Below are positions 54,440 through 62,145 of a DNA stretch of 64,000 nucleotides, piece after piece; position 1 is the stretch's first letter, and each line of letters begins with the position of its first letter. The stretch covers positions 1-64,000 of the forward strand of contig CATBDC010000010.1 in assembly GCA_949502235.1 (NCBI GenBank), written 5' to 3'. This DNA is from an uncultured Lachnospiraceae bacterium (GTDB taxonomy: Bacteria > Bacillota > Clostridia > Lachnospirales > Lachnospiraceae). Both the position numbers and the translations under genes were made by a program. Under the pieces are notes generated by a model that saw only the letters and a program-made list of their open reading frames with translations, did not search any database and had not been told where the DNA came from.

Positions 54440-54765
54440 CATTTCTTTTGAATATATTGCAACAAAAATTCTGGCATATTACACTATATTTTTCTTTCGA
54501 AGTCTATTCCCACATAAACCCTTACCGGATTTCCCCAACTATGGATTTTTCTCCAAAACTGTAAAACTCAGGTACAGGGCATTTGGGGCTTATAACTGTA
54601 AAACTCGGGGCCTTTGCTAAGCGACTTCTTATAGAACTGTCACGTTCCGCAAGTTTGCGGTTCTTTTTCGCCTTTCTGCTCCACTACCAATAGCGCACTC
54701 ATTACAGACAGTATCCAAGATAGATATATAGCGAAGCAAGAAACACGTGTTCATACGTGTTTTTA
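54440..54765. other. Gene-free strip before the hicAB promoter
   Basis: No gene is visible. The phrase ACTGTAAAACTC occurs twice (about 54558 and 54588). A small hairpin CCGCAA/TTGCGG with a following TTCTTTTT (about 54649-54672) may be a leftover terminator. Confidence 0.4.
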
Positions 54766-54794
54766 TTGACACACGTGTATGTCCGTGTTATAAT
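54751..54794 (+). promoter_or_regulatory. Consensus promoter and operator repeats of the hicAB locus
   Basis: TTGACA (54766-54771) and TATAAT (54789-54794) match the sigma-A consensus exactly, with a 17-base spacer. ACGTGT occurs three times (about 54744, 54755 and 54773), the last within the spacer as ACACGTGT. Such repeats next to a HicAB promoter suggest binding sites of the HicB repressor. Confidence 0.8.
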
Positions 54795-54816
54795 GACGTC
54801 ATAGAAAGGAGGAACA

Positions 54817-54906
54817 ATGAAAACACAGGAACTACTCAAGCTGCTAAAGAAAGAGATTGCATCTGGAACACTAAACAACATATTGAAGGATGCGGGACTA
54901 AAATAG
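54817..54906 (+). pseudogene. hicA: hicA toxin gene with internal in-frame deletion
   Basis: A good ribosome site (AAAGGAGG) leads to a 29-residue reading frame. Its start, MKTQELLKLLKK, is the first helix of HicA, and its end, SGTLNNILKDAGLK, is the last helix. The middle of about 30-35 residues, including the catalytic histidine of the SGSHxxF strand and the double-stranded RNA-binding surface, is missing. The deletion keeps the frame. The toxin should be inactive. The intact hicB gene follows 52 bases later. Confidence 0.85.
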
Positions 54907-54958
54907 TCCCCAATTCTTCAATTTTAATACAATATATCAAAACGAAAGGAGTTTTATT

Positions 54959-55357
54959 ATGGCAAAATACGCTTATCCAGCAATTTTCACACCGGAAGAA
55001 AACGGAAGTTATTCTATTAATTTCCCGGACTTAGAGGGATGTTATACATGCGGTGATTCTTTGGAGGACGGTATTGAAATGGCAGAAGATGCCCTCGCCC
55101 TGGTTCTTTATGGATATGAAACAGATAACCGCGTAATTCCTGCTCCTTCATCTCCGGCAAGTCTTTCTCCTTCCGGAAATGAATTTATAAACTATATTGC
55201 ATGTGATACAATGGAATATCGGAAAATGTATAATAATAAAGCAGTCAAGAAAACGCTCACCATTCCAGAATGGCTAAATGAATCTGCTACTGCTATGGGA
55301 TTGAACTTTTCTCAAGTCCTTCAGGAAGCTTTACTTGCAAAAATACAAACAAAATAA
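54959..55357 (+). CDS. hicB: HicB-family antitoxin, orphaned from its toxin
   Basis: The 132-residue protein has the partially degraded RNase H-like fold of HicB (MAKYAYPAIFTPEENGSYSI, DLEGCYTCGDSLEDGIEMAEDAL) and a C-terminal DNA-binding ribbon-helix-helix region (KKTLTIPEWLNESATAMGLN). AAAGGAG precedes the ATG. It is probably still transcribed from the strong promoter at 54766 and may repress it. Since the adjacent hicA is deleted, HicB may act alone as a repressor or protect against another HicA. Confidence 0.9.
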   Translation: MAKYAYPAIFTPEENGSYSINFPDLEGCYTCGDSLEDGIEMAEDALALVLYGYETDNRVIPAPSSPASLSPSGNEFINYIACDTMEYRKMYNNKAVKKTLTIPEWLNESATAMGLNFSQVLQEALLAKIQTK

Positions 55358-55439
55358 TGCTTTTATAGCTTTTACAGGATTTTTCTTTTCAAATATCGCC
55401 TTAAGGGCATTAATAGAAGATATTAGTTTATTATGTGAA

Positions 55440-55466
55440 GGTCTCGTAGATAATACGAGGCCTTTT
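55440..55466 (+). terminator. Terminator after hicB
   Basis: GGTCTCGTA pairs with TACGAGGCC across a short loop, followed by TTTTACG. It lies about 80 bases after the hicB stop. Confidence 0.75.
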
Positions 55467-55629
55467 ACGTTGTACTGTAAGCAGGAACGTCAGGTAAAAC
55501 AAATCAGAAAGGGTGTAACAATTCCCGTTATAAAAATGCATTACAGGGAAACACAATATCTAGTAAAGAAAACAAAAAAATGTGAGAGAACGTGAGGTGA
55601 AAATAATAGCTTTTCCAATAAAAGGAAAA

Positions 55630-55663
55630 ACGGAAAACCCTCAATTTTCAAGGATTTTCCGTT
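55630..55663 (-). terminator. Terminator after tRNA-Leu
   Basis: AACGGAAAA pairs with TTTTCCGTT, with further CCT/AGG pairing inside, and the minus strand continues with a T-run. It lies 12 bases past the tRNA 3' end. Confidence 0.8.
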
Positions 55664-55674
55664 AACCACACGGA

Positions 55675-55758
55675 TGCGGAAGATGGGACTTGAACCCACA
55701 CAGCTCGAAAGCTACAAGATCCTTAGTCTTGCTCGTCTGCCAGTTCCGACACTTCCGC
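55675..55758 (-). tRNA. tRNA-Leu, anticodon AAG
   Basis: The 84-base gene folds as a class II tRNA: acceptor GCGGAAG with CTTCCGC, anticodon stem CAAGA/TCTTG around CTAAGGA, a long variable arm AGCT-TTCG-AGCT, and T-loop TTCAAGT. The anticodon AAG reads CUU (probably as inosine). CCA is not encoded. Confidence 0.93.
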
Positions 55759-55824
55759 AAAGGTTTTCTCAAACCGTCCAAAAATTATAATACTATAACC
55801 GCTCCGAAATGTCAACACTAATTC

Positions 55825-56418
55825 CTAAAACTTTTGAGAAATTTTGGAGAAAATTTGGGAGAAAGGTTTTCCCAAACTGCTTTTCTTTCTAAGGACTGTT
55901 TTCCTGATATAGGAAAATGTTCTCTCCTCTCCGTCTCTTGCGAGCATTTTAAGGAGCTTATGAAGAAGAGCCGCAGTCTCGGGGTGTATCATATCCCCCA
56001 GATTTGCCGCGCCTTTCTCATAATACGCAAGGGGATGCCCGTCTGTATATTTTTCTCCCTGATAGGTTTTTGACGCGGCAACCCGGTCCATAAACATCTC
56101 AACCACATACCGCACAGGCATTCTCTGCCCTACAATTCCCTTTTCATGGTCAGCACTGTAGTCTATCCAGTATTCATAATGGTGCTTATTGCGCCCTTTA
56201 TGGTGCAGCCATGCCGCGGAATATCCTGTTGCCTCCCTCTCTGCATTATTGGGGCTTCTTGTGCCCTGGTAATATCTGCAGCCCACAAGAAACTCAGCCG
56301 GTGAATATTTTGAGAGATCATGAAGAAGCCCCTGCTTATAAAGCCCAACCCTGAAGCAGTATTCCATAACAAGCCTTTTATGATGATTAATTGTTTTCAA
56401 ATGCTGCAATGCCTTCAT
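55825..56418 (-). CDS. DUF5662 family protein
   Basis: The 197-residue protein belongs to DUF5662, a family common in gut Firmicutes with many conserved histidines. Here the pattern is INHHKRLVMEY, LLHDLSKYSP, WLHHKGRNKHHYEYW, which recalls HD-type or related metal sites; the activity is not known. There is no signal peptide. The ATG at 56418 has GGAGG eight bases upstream, better than a TTG at 56433. It is monocistronic between repeats. Confidence 0.82.
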   Translation of the reverse strand: MKALQHLKTINHHKRLVMEYCFRVGLYKQGLLHDLSKYSPAEFLVGCRYYQGTRSPNNAEREATGYSAAWLHHKGRNKHHYEYWIDYSADHEKGIVGQRMPVRYVVEMFMDRVAASKTYQGEKYTDGHPLAYYEKGAANLGDMIHPETAALLHKLLKMLARDGEERTFSYIRKTVLRKKSSLGKPFSQIFSKISQKF

Positions 56419-56451
56419 TCCTGTAACCTCCAAAGCCTATATTATTTACTG

Positions 56452-56503
56452 GTTACTGTTCACACAGGACTTTTCATTTATTGTGAACAAAGTAAGCAGT
56501 AAC
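56452..56503. repeat. GTTACTGTTCACACAGG repeat, imperfect copy
   Basis: GTTACTGTTCACACAGG at 56452 is followed by ACTTTTCATTTA and closed by an imperfect inverse ending GCAGTAAC. It matches one arm of the large inverted repeat at 17433 over about 25 bases. It lies between the TraX and DUF5662 genes and overlaps the 3' end of the TraX gene. Confidence 0.7.
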
Positions 56504-57128
56504 AAAAATGCAGTATCAGAAGATGAGCCGGATAAAACACATAAAAGAAATATTTAATCTTAGGGCCTCTTTCTCCATTATAAAGGGCAATAAAAGGCGC
56601 CGAAAAAACTCCGAAGTTCTGAACCATGCCCCAGCCGTACAGGAAATTCCAGGCTGCGCCCGCGCAGACATATATTTCCTTCCACCTTCTAAAGACATAG
56701 TATATAAGAATCAGAAGCACGCCTCTGCCGCTGTAATCCGTCTCCAAAAGCTCTGCCGTACAGAAAATCAGGAAAATCTCCAAAGCCTTTATAAAAATAT
56801 TGGGGGTTTTTTCCATAAGATACATAAGCAGAACACCTAAAAGAAGCGTGAAAAACACATTCTGCCCTGTTGTATCTATAAGCTTCCCATGAAACGCCAA
56901 ATCGTACGGCACCTCCGATAAGACAGCAAAGATACCAAGCCTTGCCATATAACGCCTGACATTTCTTGTATGAGAAAAGCCTTCCACAATCAAAAAGCAA
57001 AAAATAGGAAATGCTATACGGCCAATGATGCGCAGTCCTATTTCATATGGAAATAACACGGCTCCCACATGATCAATCAGCATTGTAATAATTGCAATCC
57101 ATTTTAACTGAAAGGAATTCAGTCTCAT
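56478..57128 (-). CDS. TraX family membrane protein
   Basis: The 216-residue protein has about seven membrane segments and the TraX family start LNSFQLKWIAIITMLIDHVGAVLFP. In conjugative plasmids TraX acetylates pilin; chromosomal copies like this one have no known pilin partner and may acetylate a cell-surface component. The C-terminus, FYPAHLLILHFCYCLL, is normal. Its end overlaps the repeat at 56452. The next gene upstream, the GH13-like gene, is four bases away, so they are probably co-transcribed. Confidence 0.88.
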   Translation of the reverse strand: MRLNSFQLKWIAIITMLIDHVGAVLFPYEIGLRIIGRIAFPIFCFLIVEGFSHTRNVRRYMARLGIFAVLSEVPYDLAFHGKLIDTTGQNVFFTLLLGVLLMYLMEKTPNIFIKALEIFLIFCTAELLETDYSGRGVLLILIYYVFRRWKEIYVCAGAAWNFLYGWGMVQNFGVFSAPFIALYNGERGPKIKYFFYVFYPAHLLILHFCYCLLCSQ

Positions 57129-57132
57129 ACTC

Positions 57133-58824
57133 CTACCTTCCTACTATCAATAAAATTGTCCTGGGCAGAGCCGTAATTTTTCTCTGATCCTCAAGGAGCG
57201 TCTCCTCTCTTAACACACCCTCCTGGGTTGAGGCCGCAAGAAACCATCTCCTCTTTCCTGATAAGGCTGGAAGGGCAAAATCATGCTCCAGCCAGTGCAT
57301 GTTATAGACTACATAGCAGTCTTTTCCTCCTGTAAGCGCAGCGCTGTAATATACTCCAAGCTGTCTGCTTGACACCTCCACAGGAGCCCTCCATGCCTGC
57401 TCGCCGTGATAAGACACCTCCGGTACGCCGCATCCTGCCCTGTCAATGCCCATAGGCTCCTCCTTCTGGCATAAGACAGGGTATCTTTTCCGAAGGGCAA
57501 TTAAATCCTTAACAAAATCTCTAAGCTCTCTGTCACCTTTTGCGGACTTCCAGTTTACCCATCCCGTCCGGTTATCCTGACAGTACGCATTATTATTTCC
57601 CTTCTGGGAATTCCCAAATTCATCTCCAGCAAGGATGCAGGGAGTTCCCTGAGACAAAAGCAGAAGGAAAAACGCATTTCTTACCTGCTTTTTGCGAAGC
57701 TCTACAACAGCCTTTTTGCGGCTTATCCCTTCTGCACCGCAGTTCCAGCTATAATTGTAATCCTGACCGTCCTGGTTATTTTCCCCGTTAGACTCATTAT
57801 GCTTCGCGTCATAAGAGACAAGATCCTCCAGAGTAAATCCATTATGGGCAGTCATGTAATTAAAGATGCCATCCCCCTTGGAATGATGCTTAAGCCAAAA
57901 AGTAACATCGTTTACCATACCCTCATCTCCCTTAAGGAAACGGCGCATTACGTTTTGAAAGCTGTCCTGGTACTTCATAATCTTTGTCCTCTTAAGAACA
58001 GGATCTGAAAAAATGCTTTCCATAGGAGCCACATATGGATTCAATATAAACCCGTCAATATGGTATTCTGTCGCATAATAGCGCAGGCATTCATGGATTA
58101 CGATTCCCGAAACGCCATTAACAAAAGGCATATGAAGCACAACCTCTATCCCTTCCTTATGACATGCCTTTACCATGTCTTTTAGGCTCTTTACCCCGTC
58201 ACCGCCGGAAGAATAGGCACTTTTGGGTGCAAAATAATAGCCTTCTCCATATCCCCAGTAATTAATACGGTTTCCTCTCTCCTCAAATTCGTAAACCGGC
58301 ATGCATTGAATCTGATTAATTCCAAGCTCCTTCAGATAGGTAAGCTTCTCTGCCACGCCCTCAAAGGTTCCCTTATGCTTCGCTCCTGACGTAGAATCCT
58401 TTGTAAATCCCCGCACATGAAGCCCATAGGCGATTACCTTATGATATGGAATTTTCAGCGGCTCATCCCCTTCCCAGTCATAATCCCTGACGATGATCCT
58501 GCATCTCACCTCATGCCTTTTCACTTCCCCTTCCCCAAGCCATGCCTCTCTTCCGGAAAATGCCCCGGCATACGGATCCGCAGAAACCTCCCCGTCAATC
58601 TCATAATTGTATTCATATTCCGAAATATCAAAATCACCAAACGCAGCAGCCTGTATCTCCCCAACTGTTTCCTCCATCAGATAAGACATACACGGCTCCT
58701 TTTCTCCTCTATGATAAAGCAGAAGACTGCATTCTTTTCCCTGCGGTACTGCCACTGCAAAGTTCACATGCTCCTTCGATACTGTAACACCTAACGGCAA
58801 CGGCTTTCCCTGTATTTTCTTCAT
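57133..58824 (-). CDS. GH13-family amylase/debranching-like protein lacking catalytic residues
   Basis: The 563-residue protein resembles the isoamylase/GlgX debranching group: an N-terminal CBM48-like domain (about 1-105), a TIM barrel and a C-terminal beta domain. The usual active-site segments are altered. Region II, normally DGFRFDLA, reads DGFILNPY, so both the arginine and the nucleophile aspartate are lost (N262). The transition-state aspartate of region IV is asparagine (TAHNGFT, N328). The segment that should carry the general acid glutamate is missing. The protein should not hydrolyse glucan, but may still bind it. ATG 58824 follows AAAGGAC. A sugar-binding lipoprotein gene ends 22 bases upstream. 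Confidence 0.85.
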   Translation of the reverse strand: MKKIQGKPLPLGVTVSKEHVNFAVAVPQGKECSLLLYHRGEKEPCMSYLMEETVGEIQAAAFGDFDISEYEYNYEIDGEVSADPYAGAFSGREAWLGEGEVKRHEVRCRIIVRDYDWEGDEPLKIPYHKVIAYGLHVRGFTKDSTSGAKHKGTFEGVAEKLTYLKELGINQIQCMPVYEFEERGNRINYWGYGEGYYFAPKSAYSSGGDGVKSLKDMVKACHKEGIEVVLHMPFVNGVSGIVIHECLRYYATEYHIDGFILNPYVAPMESIFSDPVLKRTKIMKYQDSFQNVMRRFLKGDEGMVNDVTFWLKHHSKGDGIFNYMTAHNGFTLEDLVSYDAKHNESNGENNQDGQDYNYSWNCGAEGISRKKAVVELRKKQVRNAFFLLLLSQGTPCILAGDEFGNSQKGNNNAYCQDNRTGWVNWKSAKGDRELRDFVKDLIALRKRYPVLCQKEEPMGIDRAGCGVPEVSYHGEQAWRAPVEVSSRQLGVYYSAALTGGKDCYVVYNMHWLEHDFALPALSGKRRWFLAASTQEGVLREETLLEDQRKITALPRTILLIVGR

Positions 58825-58846
58825 GCTTTTGTCCTTTCTGCTGCTT

Positions 58847-59848
58847 TTACTGCCAGCCATCTGTTCCATACATATCTACATTATCTTTATTAATCATAAA
58901 TACTTCTTCATATGTTTCCTTTTCATATTCATTGTCTTCTAAAATATCGATTACGAGCTTTGCGGCCGATTTTCCCATGCCGATAGGCGACTGTGCTGCA
59001 GTACCGGCTATCTGTGTCTCTGCTTTCTTTAATTCCTTTTTTATGTCTGGAGATCCGTCCACGCCATAGATCAGCACCTTATCAAGCTTTGCAATATTTA
59101 AGGCAGTCTTTGCGCCCACTGCAAGCTGATCATTTCCGCACATAATTGCCACTATGTCCGGGTGCTCCTTTAAAATTTTCTCCGAGGCTTCCAGTGCTTT
59201 TTCAAATTCTCCGCCTGTATCCTCCCTTGCAACAACCTCAAATCCCTTTTTGGCAGTAGCAAGGGTTTCCTCAAATCCGGTAATCCTGTCATTAATGGAA
59301 TTCTGTGTCGGACATTCAAGAATCGCGACCCTGCCTCCATCCGGACAGCGCTCTATTAAATCCTCCCCGCAGATAACGCCCGCGCTGTAGTTATCAGAAC
59401 CTATGTAAGCATCTACATAGGCCATTTCCTTTACCTGTGTATCCACATTAATAATCTTTACCCCTGCCTGGCGCAGCGCCTCTAAAGAAGGTGTAATCTC
59501 CTCCCAGTTAACCGGGCTTAATATAATTGCTTCAATACCTTCTTCTATCATTTCCTCAATCTGGGCAGCCTGCTTATCCGGATCTGTCCCCGGATCCTTT
59601 GTGATTAGCTTATATTCTTCTTTATCAAGCACCTCCTTAACAGCACTTTCGAGCGTGATAAAATACGGGTTCTCCATATCAATAGCCGAAAATCCAATCT
59701 TTTTTTCCTGCTCCTCTTCGGAGTCTTCCGAAGATTCGCTTACCGAAGCATTATCCTCCGGTGTTCCTACAGACTTTTTACATGCCGCAAGTACTAAAAC
59801 ACCTGTGACGACAGCAGCTATGATTCCGAACAATATCCTCTTTTTCAT
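58847..59848 (-). CDS. Sugar-binding lipoprotein, RbsB-like (periplasmic binding type 1)
   Basis: A lipobox (LVLAAC) anchors this 333-residue protein to the outer membrane face. The remainder has the type I periplasmic-binding fold used for ribose, galactose and related sugars (IGFSAIDMENPYFITLES, EAIILSPVNWEEI, MCGNDQLAVGAKTAL, YGVDGSPD). No permease or ATPase gene is near, so it may serve a distant transporter or act with a sensor. It is followed by the GH13-like protein 22 bases downstream and shares its strand. The ATG has GAAGGAGG a little upstream. Confidence 0.9.
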   Translation of the reverse strand: MKKRILFGIIAAVVTGVLVLAACKKSVGTPEDNASVSESSEDSEEEQEKKIGFSAIDMENPYFITLESAVKEVLDKEEYKLITKDPGTDPDKQAAQIEEMIEEGIEAIILSPVNWEEITPSLEALRQAGVKIINVDTQVKEMAYVDAYIGSDNYSAGVICGEDLIERCPDGGRVAILECPTQNSINDRITGFEETLATAKKGFEVVAREDTGGEFEKALEASEKILKEHPDIVAIMCGNDQLAVGAKTALNIAKLDKVLIYGVDGSPDIKKELKKAETQIAGTAAQSPIGMGKSAAKLVIDILEDNEYEKETYEEVFMINKDNVDMYGTDGWQ

Positions 59849-59871
59849 AATGCTTCCTCCTTTTAAAATTG

Positions 59872-59898
59872 GTTACTGTTCACTCCGTTCACAGTAAC
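59872..59898. repeat. Small GTTACTGTTCAC-family palindrome
   Basis: GTTACTGT (59872-59879) faces ACAGTAAC (59891-59898), nearly the same sequence as the copy at 18645. It lies upstream of the sugar-binding lipoprotein gene. Confidence 0.7.
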
Positions 59899-59962
59899 TC
59901 CATTTTACAACATTTTTGCTCATTTGGCTACTATCTCCTTGCTTTTTAGATTCACCTTTGGT

Positions 59963-59981
59963 ACAGTTAAACTGTATAATT
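59963..59981 (+). promoter_or_regulatory. Promoter with operator-like palindrome upstream of the DUF1292 gene
   Basis: The perfect palindrome ACAGTTAAACTGT (59963-59975) overlaps the first base of a TATAAT hexamer. No good -35 box is present. A repressor or activator bound there would control the DUF1292 gene. Confidence 0.5.
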
Positions 59982-60003
59982 AAACCGAAAAGGAGAATAA
60001 CCC

Positions 60004-60315
60004 ATGAGTGAGCTGATAAACCCATCTTCAGACGAATTAATTACCGTCACCTTAACCCTTGACAATGATGAGGTTGTAGAATGTGCCGTACTTACTACCT
60101 ACACTGCCGAAAACCGTGAATATATTGCCCTTCTTCCCCTGGATGAAAACGGCGATCCAACAGACAGTGATGTATATCTCTACCGTTACGAAGAGAAAAA
60201 CGGTGAGCCATCTCTCGATAACATCAATGACGATGAAGAATATGAAATTGCCGCAGATGCCTTTGACGAGTGGCTTGATGAGCTTGAATTTGAAGAGCTA
60301 GACAGCAACGAGTAG
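60004..60315 (+). CDS. DUF1292 family protein
   Basis: The 103-residue, very acidic protein belongs to DUF1292 (YrzB-like), small Firmicute proteins of unknown role. It shows ITVTLTLDNDEVVECAVL, YIALLPLDENGDP and the EYEIAADAFDEWLDELEFE ending. AAAAGGAG precedes the ATG. Its last 18 bases overlap the convergent 3' end of the helicase gene, so the two transcripts overlap. Confidence 0.9.
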   Translation: MSELINPSSDELITVTLTLDNDEVVECAVLTTYTAENREYIALLPLDENGDPTDSDVYLYRYEEKNGEPSLDNINDDEEYEIAADAFDEWLDELEFEELDSNE

Positions 60316-62136
60316 TTCCTCTATAAAGCGGGAGGGTGTCTTTTCCTTCCCGCTTTGTTCTTTTACATAGCTGATGATAAGCCTCCTCTTCGCCCTTGTC
60401 ATGGCAACGTAAAACAGCCGTCTTTCCTCCTCTATCTCTTCTTCTGTCACTGCCTTCTTATAGGGCATGGAGCCCTCATTTCCTCCAATAATGAAAACCA
60501 CCTCATATTCCAGCCCTTTAGAACCATGCATGGTAAGAAAGGCCACTTCCTGCCCTTCACGCTTCTTTCCTGATTTCTCTTTAAAAAGCCGCCTGCATTT
60601 CTCCACATGAAGGAGCCAGTCCTTAAGAGTTTTGCACTCTTTCGTCCGCTCCTGCAGCTCATCAAGGGCACAAAACAGCTCCTTACTGTCCAGCCTCCGG
60701 TATGCGGCGTATTCCTTTAGAAATTCGTCATATCCTATGCACCTTCTTATATATTGAATTGCCGCATAGGGAGTCTTGTCTCTGACTGTCTCCATATCCC
60801 TTTCAAGCTCATTAATCCGCTCCAGCATCCAGCCCTTATCACAGTAAAAACGCCTAAGGCTTTCATAGTCCGGCTTTTCCTCCTCCATGCTGTCCCTTCC
60901 TATGTAGCGTTTGGGACGGTTTGCTATCTGAAGCAGATCGCTCCTTGTAAACTGTCCTAAGGCAAGGCGGAAGTAACATTCCATGTCAAAACAGGTAAAT
61001 TGCTCATAAATATGCCCCACATGTTCTTTCATGTAATAGGGAATCTGATGCTCTGTAAATGTCTCTGCCAGTACTCTCGCGTCAGAACCTGCCCGGTAGA
61101 GAACCGCTATCTGTTCCGGCGGGATTCCTTCCTTTATATATTCCTGGCACTTTGAGGCAATATATCTGCTCTCCTCTAAGGGATCTTTTACCTCCTGTAC
61201 ATGCACGGGAAACTCTCCCGGCTTATCTGTCAGTACATCCTTTTTATATCTGCATTTATTGTGTGCGATTACCCTTGACGCTCCCTTTACAATATAGGCC
61301 GTAGAACGGTAATTAATGTTCAGAAATATTCTGGCCGCATTTTTATAATCCCGCCTGAACTCCTGCATAATACCAGGCTTGGCTCCTCTAAAGCCATAGA
61401 CTGACTGGTCATCGTCTCCCACCACAAACAGATTATTCTCCGGGGCAGCCAGCATACGGATTACATTATACTGGATCTGATTAATATCCTGAAACTCATC
61501 CACAAGAATATAGCGGAACTTCTGCTGCCACTTTTTCAAAATATCCGGACGCTTTACAAATAAATCATGGCACAGTACAAGCATATCCTCAAAATCAATT
61601 TTTCTTCTCGACTTTTTTTCCTGTTCGTACAAAACACAGACCTCCCGGAGGAAGGAAGTATCATATCTGCCAGACTCATAGGTCTTTATGTCAAAACAAT
61701 TATTCTTTATATTTCCGATTTCCTCTGCGAGTCCTAAGAGGAATTCCCTTTCCTCTCCCTCCGGCTCTTCCTCCAGCCTTAAGTGCGAAACACACTCCTT
61801 AAGGAGCTTATATTTTTCCTCCTCCGAAAGAAGATTCGTCTGGTTCAGCCCGTATGCCCATTTCAGAATCCCATAATAAATTCCGTGAAAGGTTCCGAAG
61901 GTAACGGGAAGCCCGGATCTGCCCATGACGCGCCGAAACCGCTCCCGCATCTCTCCTGCCGCATACTTTGTAAAGGTAATGACCAGAATTTCTTCTGGTC
62001 TTACCTTATACTCTGTTATCAGATATTCAATTCGCTTTGCAATGGTAAATGTCTTCCCCGAACCGGGGCCTGCCAGAACCAGACACGGTCCTTCTCCATG
62101 TGAAACTGCTCTTTTCTGGGCTTCATTTAAACTCAT
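60298..62136 (-). CDS. UvrD/PcrA-type DNA helicase
   Basis: The 612-residue protein is an SF1A helicase with AGPGSGKT (Walker A), VDEFQDINQIQ (Walker B), DDQSVYGFRGA, TMHGSKGLEYE and YVAMTRAKRRL. It is about 100 residues shorter than PcrA and lacks the long C-terminal tail, so it is probably a UvrD-like paralogue rather than the essential PcrA. Such enzymes unwind DNA in repair or displace RecA. It ends convergently in DUF1292 and lies ten bases from gltX. Confidence 0.92.
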   Translation of the reverse strand: MSLNEAQKRAVSHGEGPCLVLAGPGSGKTFTIAKRIEYLITEYKVRPEEILVITFTKYAAGEMRERFRRVMGRSGLPVTFGTFHGIYYGILKWAYGLNQTNLLSEEEKYKLLKECVSHLRLEEEPEGEEREFLLGLAEEIGNIKNNCFDIKTYESGRYDTSFLREVCVLYEQEKKSRRKIDFEDMLVLCHDLFVKRPDILKKWQQKFRYILVDEFQDINQIQYNVIRMLAAPENNLFVVGDDDQSVYGFRGAKPGIMQEFRRDYKNAARIFLNINYRSTAYIVKGASRVIAHNKCRYKKDVLTDKPGEFPVHVQEVKDPLEESRYIASKCQEYIKEGIPPEQIAVLYRAGSDARVLAETFTEHQIPYYMKEHVGHIYEQFTCFDMECYFRLALGQFTRSDLLQIANRPKRYIGRDSMEEEKPDYESLRRFYCDKGWMLERINELERDMETVRDKTPYAAIQYIRRCIGYDEFLKEYAAYRRLDSKELFCALDELQERTKECKTLKDWLLHVEKCRRLFKEKSGKKREGQEVAFLTMHGSKGLEYEVVFIIGGNEGSMPYKKAVTEEEIEEERRLFYVAMTRAKRRLIISYVKEQSGKEKTPSRFIEELLVAV

Positions 62137-62145
62137 GGGTTCCCC

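Larger units (their letters stand above)
55358..55674. other. Gene-free strip after hicB
   Basis: The strip holds the hicB terminator (55440-55466) and the tRNA terminator (55630-55663). An open frame at 55335-55595 lacks a ribosome site and overlaps both hicB and its terminator, so it is not called. Confidence 0.6.

Noticed and set aside
55335-55595. Frame of 86 residues after hicB
   Set aside because: It overlaps hicB and its terminator and has no ribosome site.
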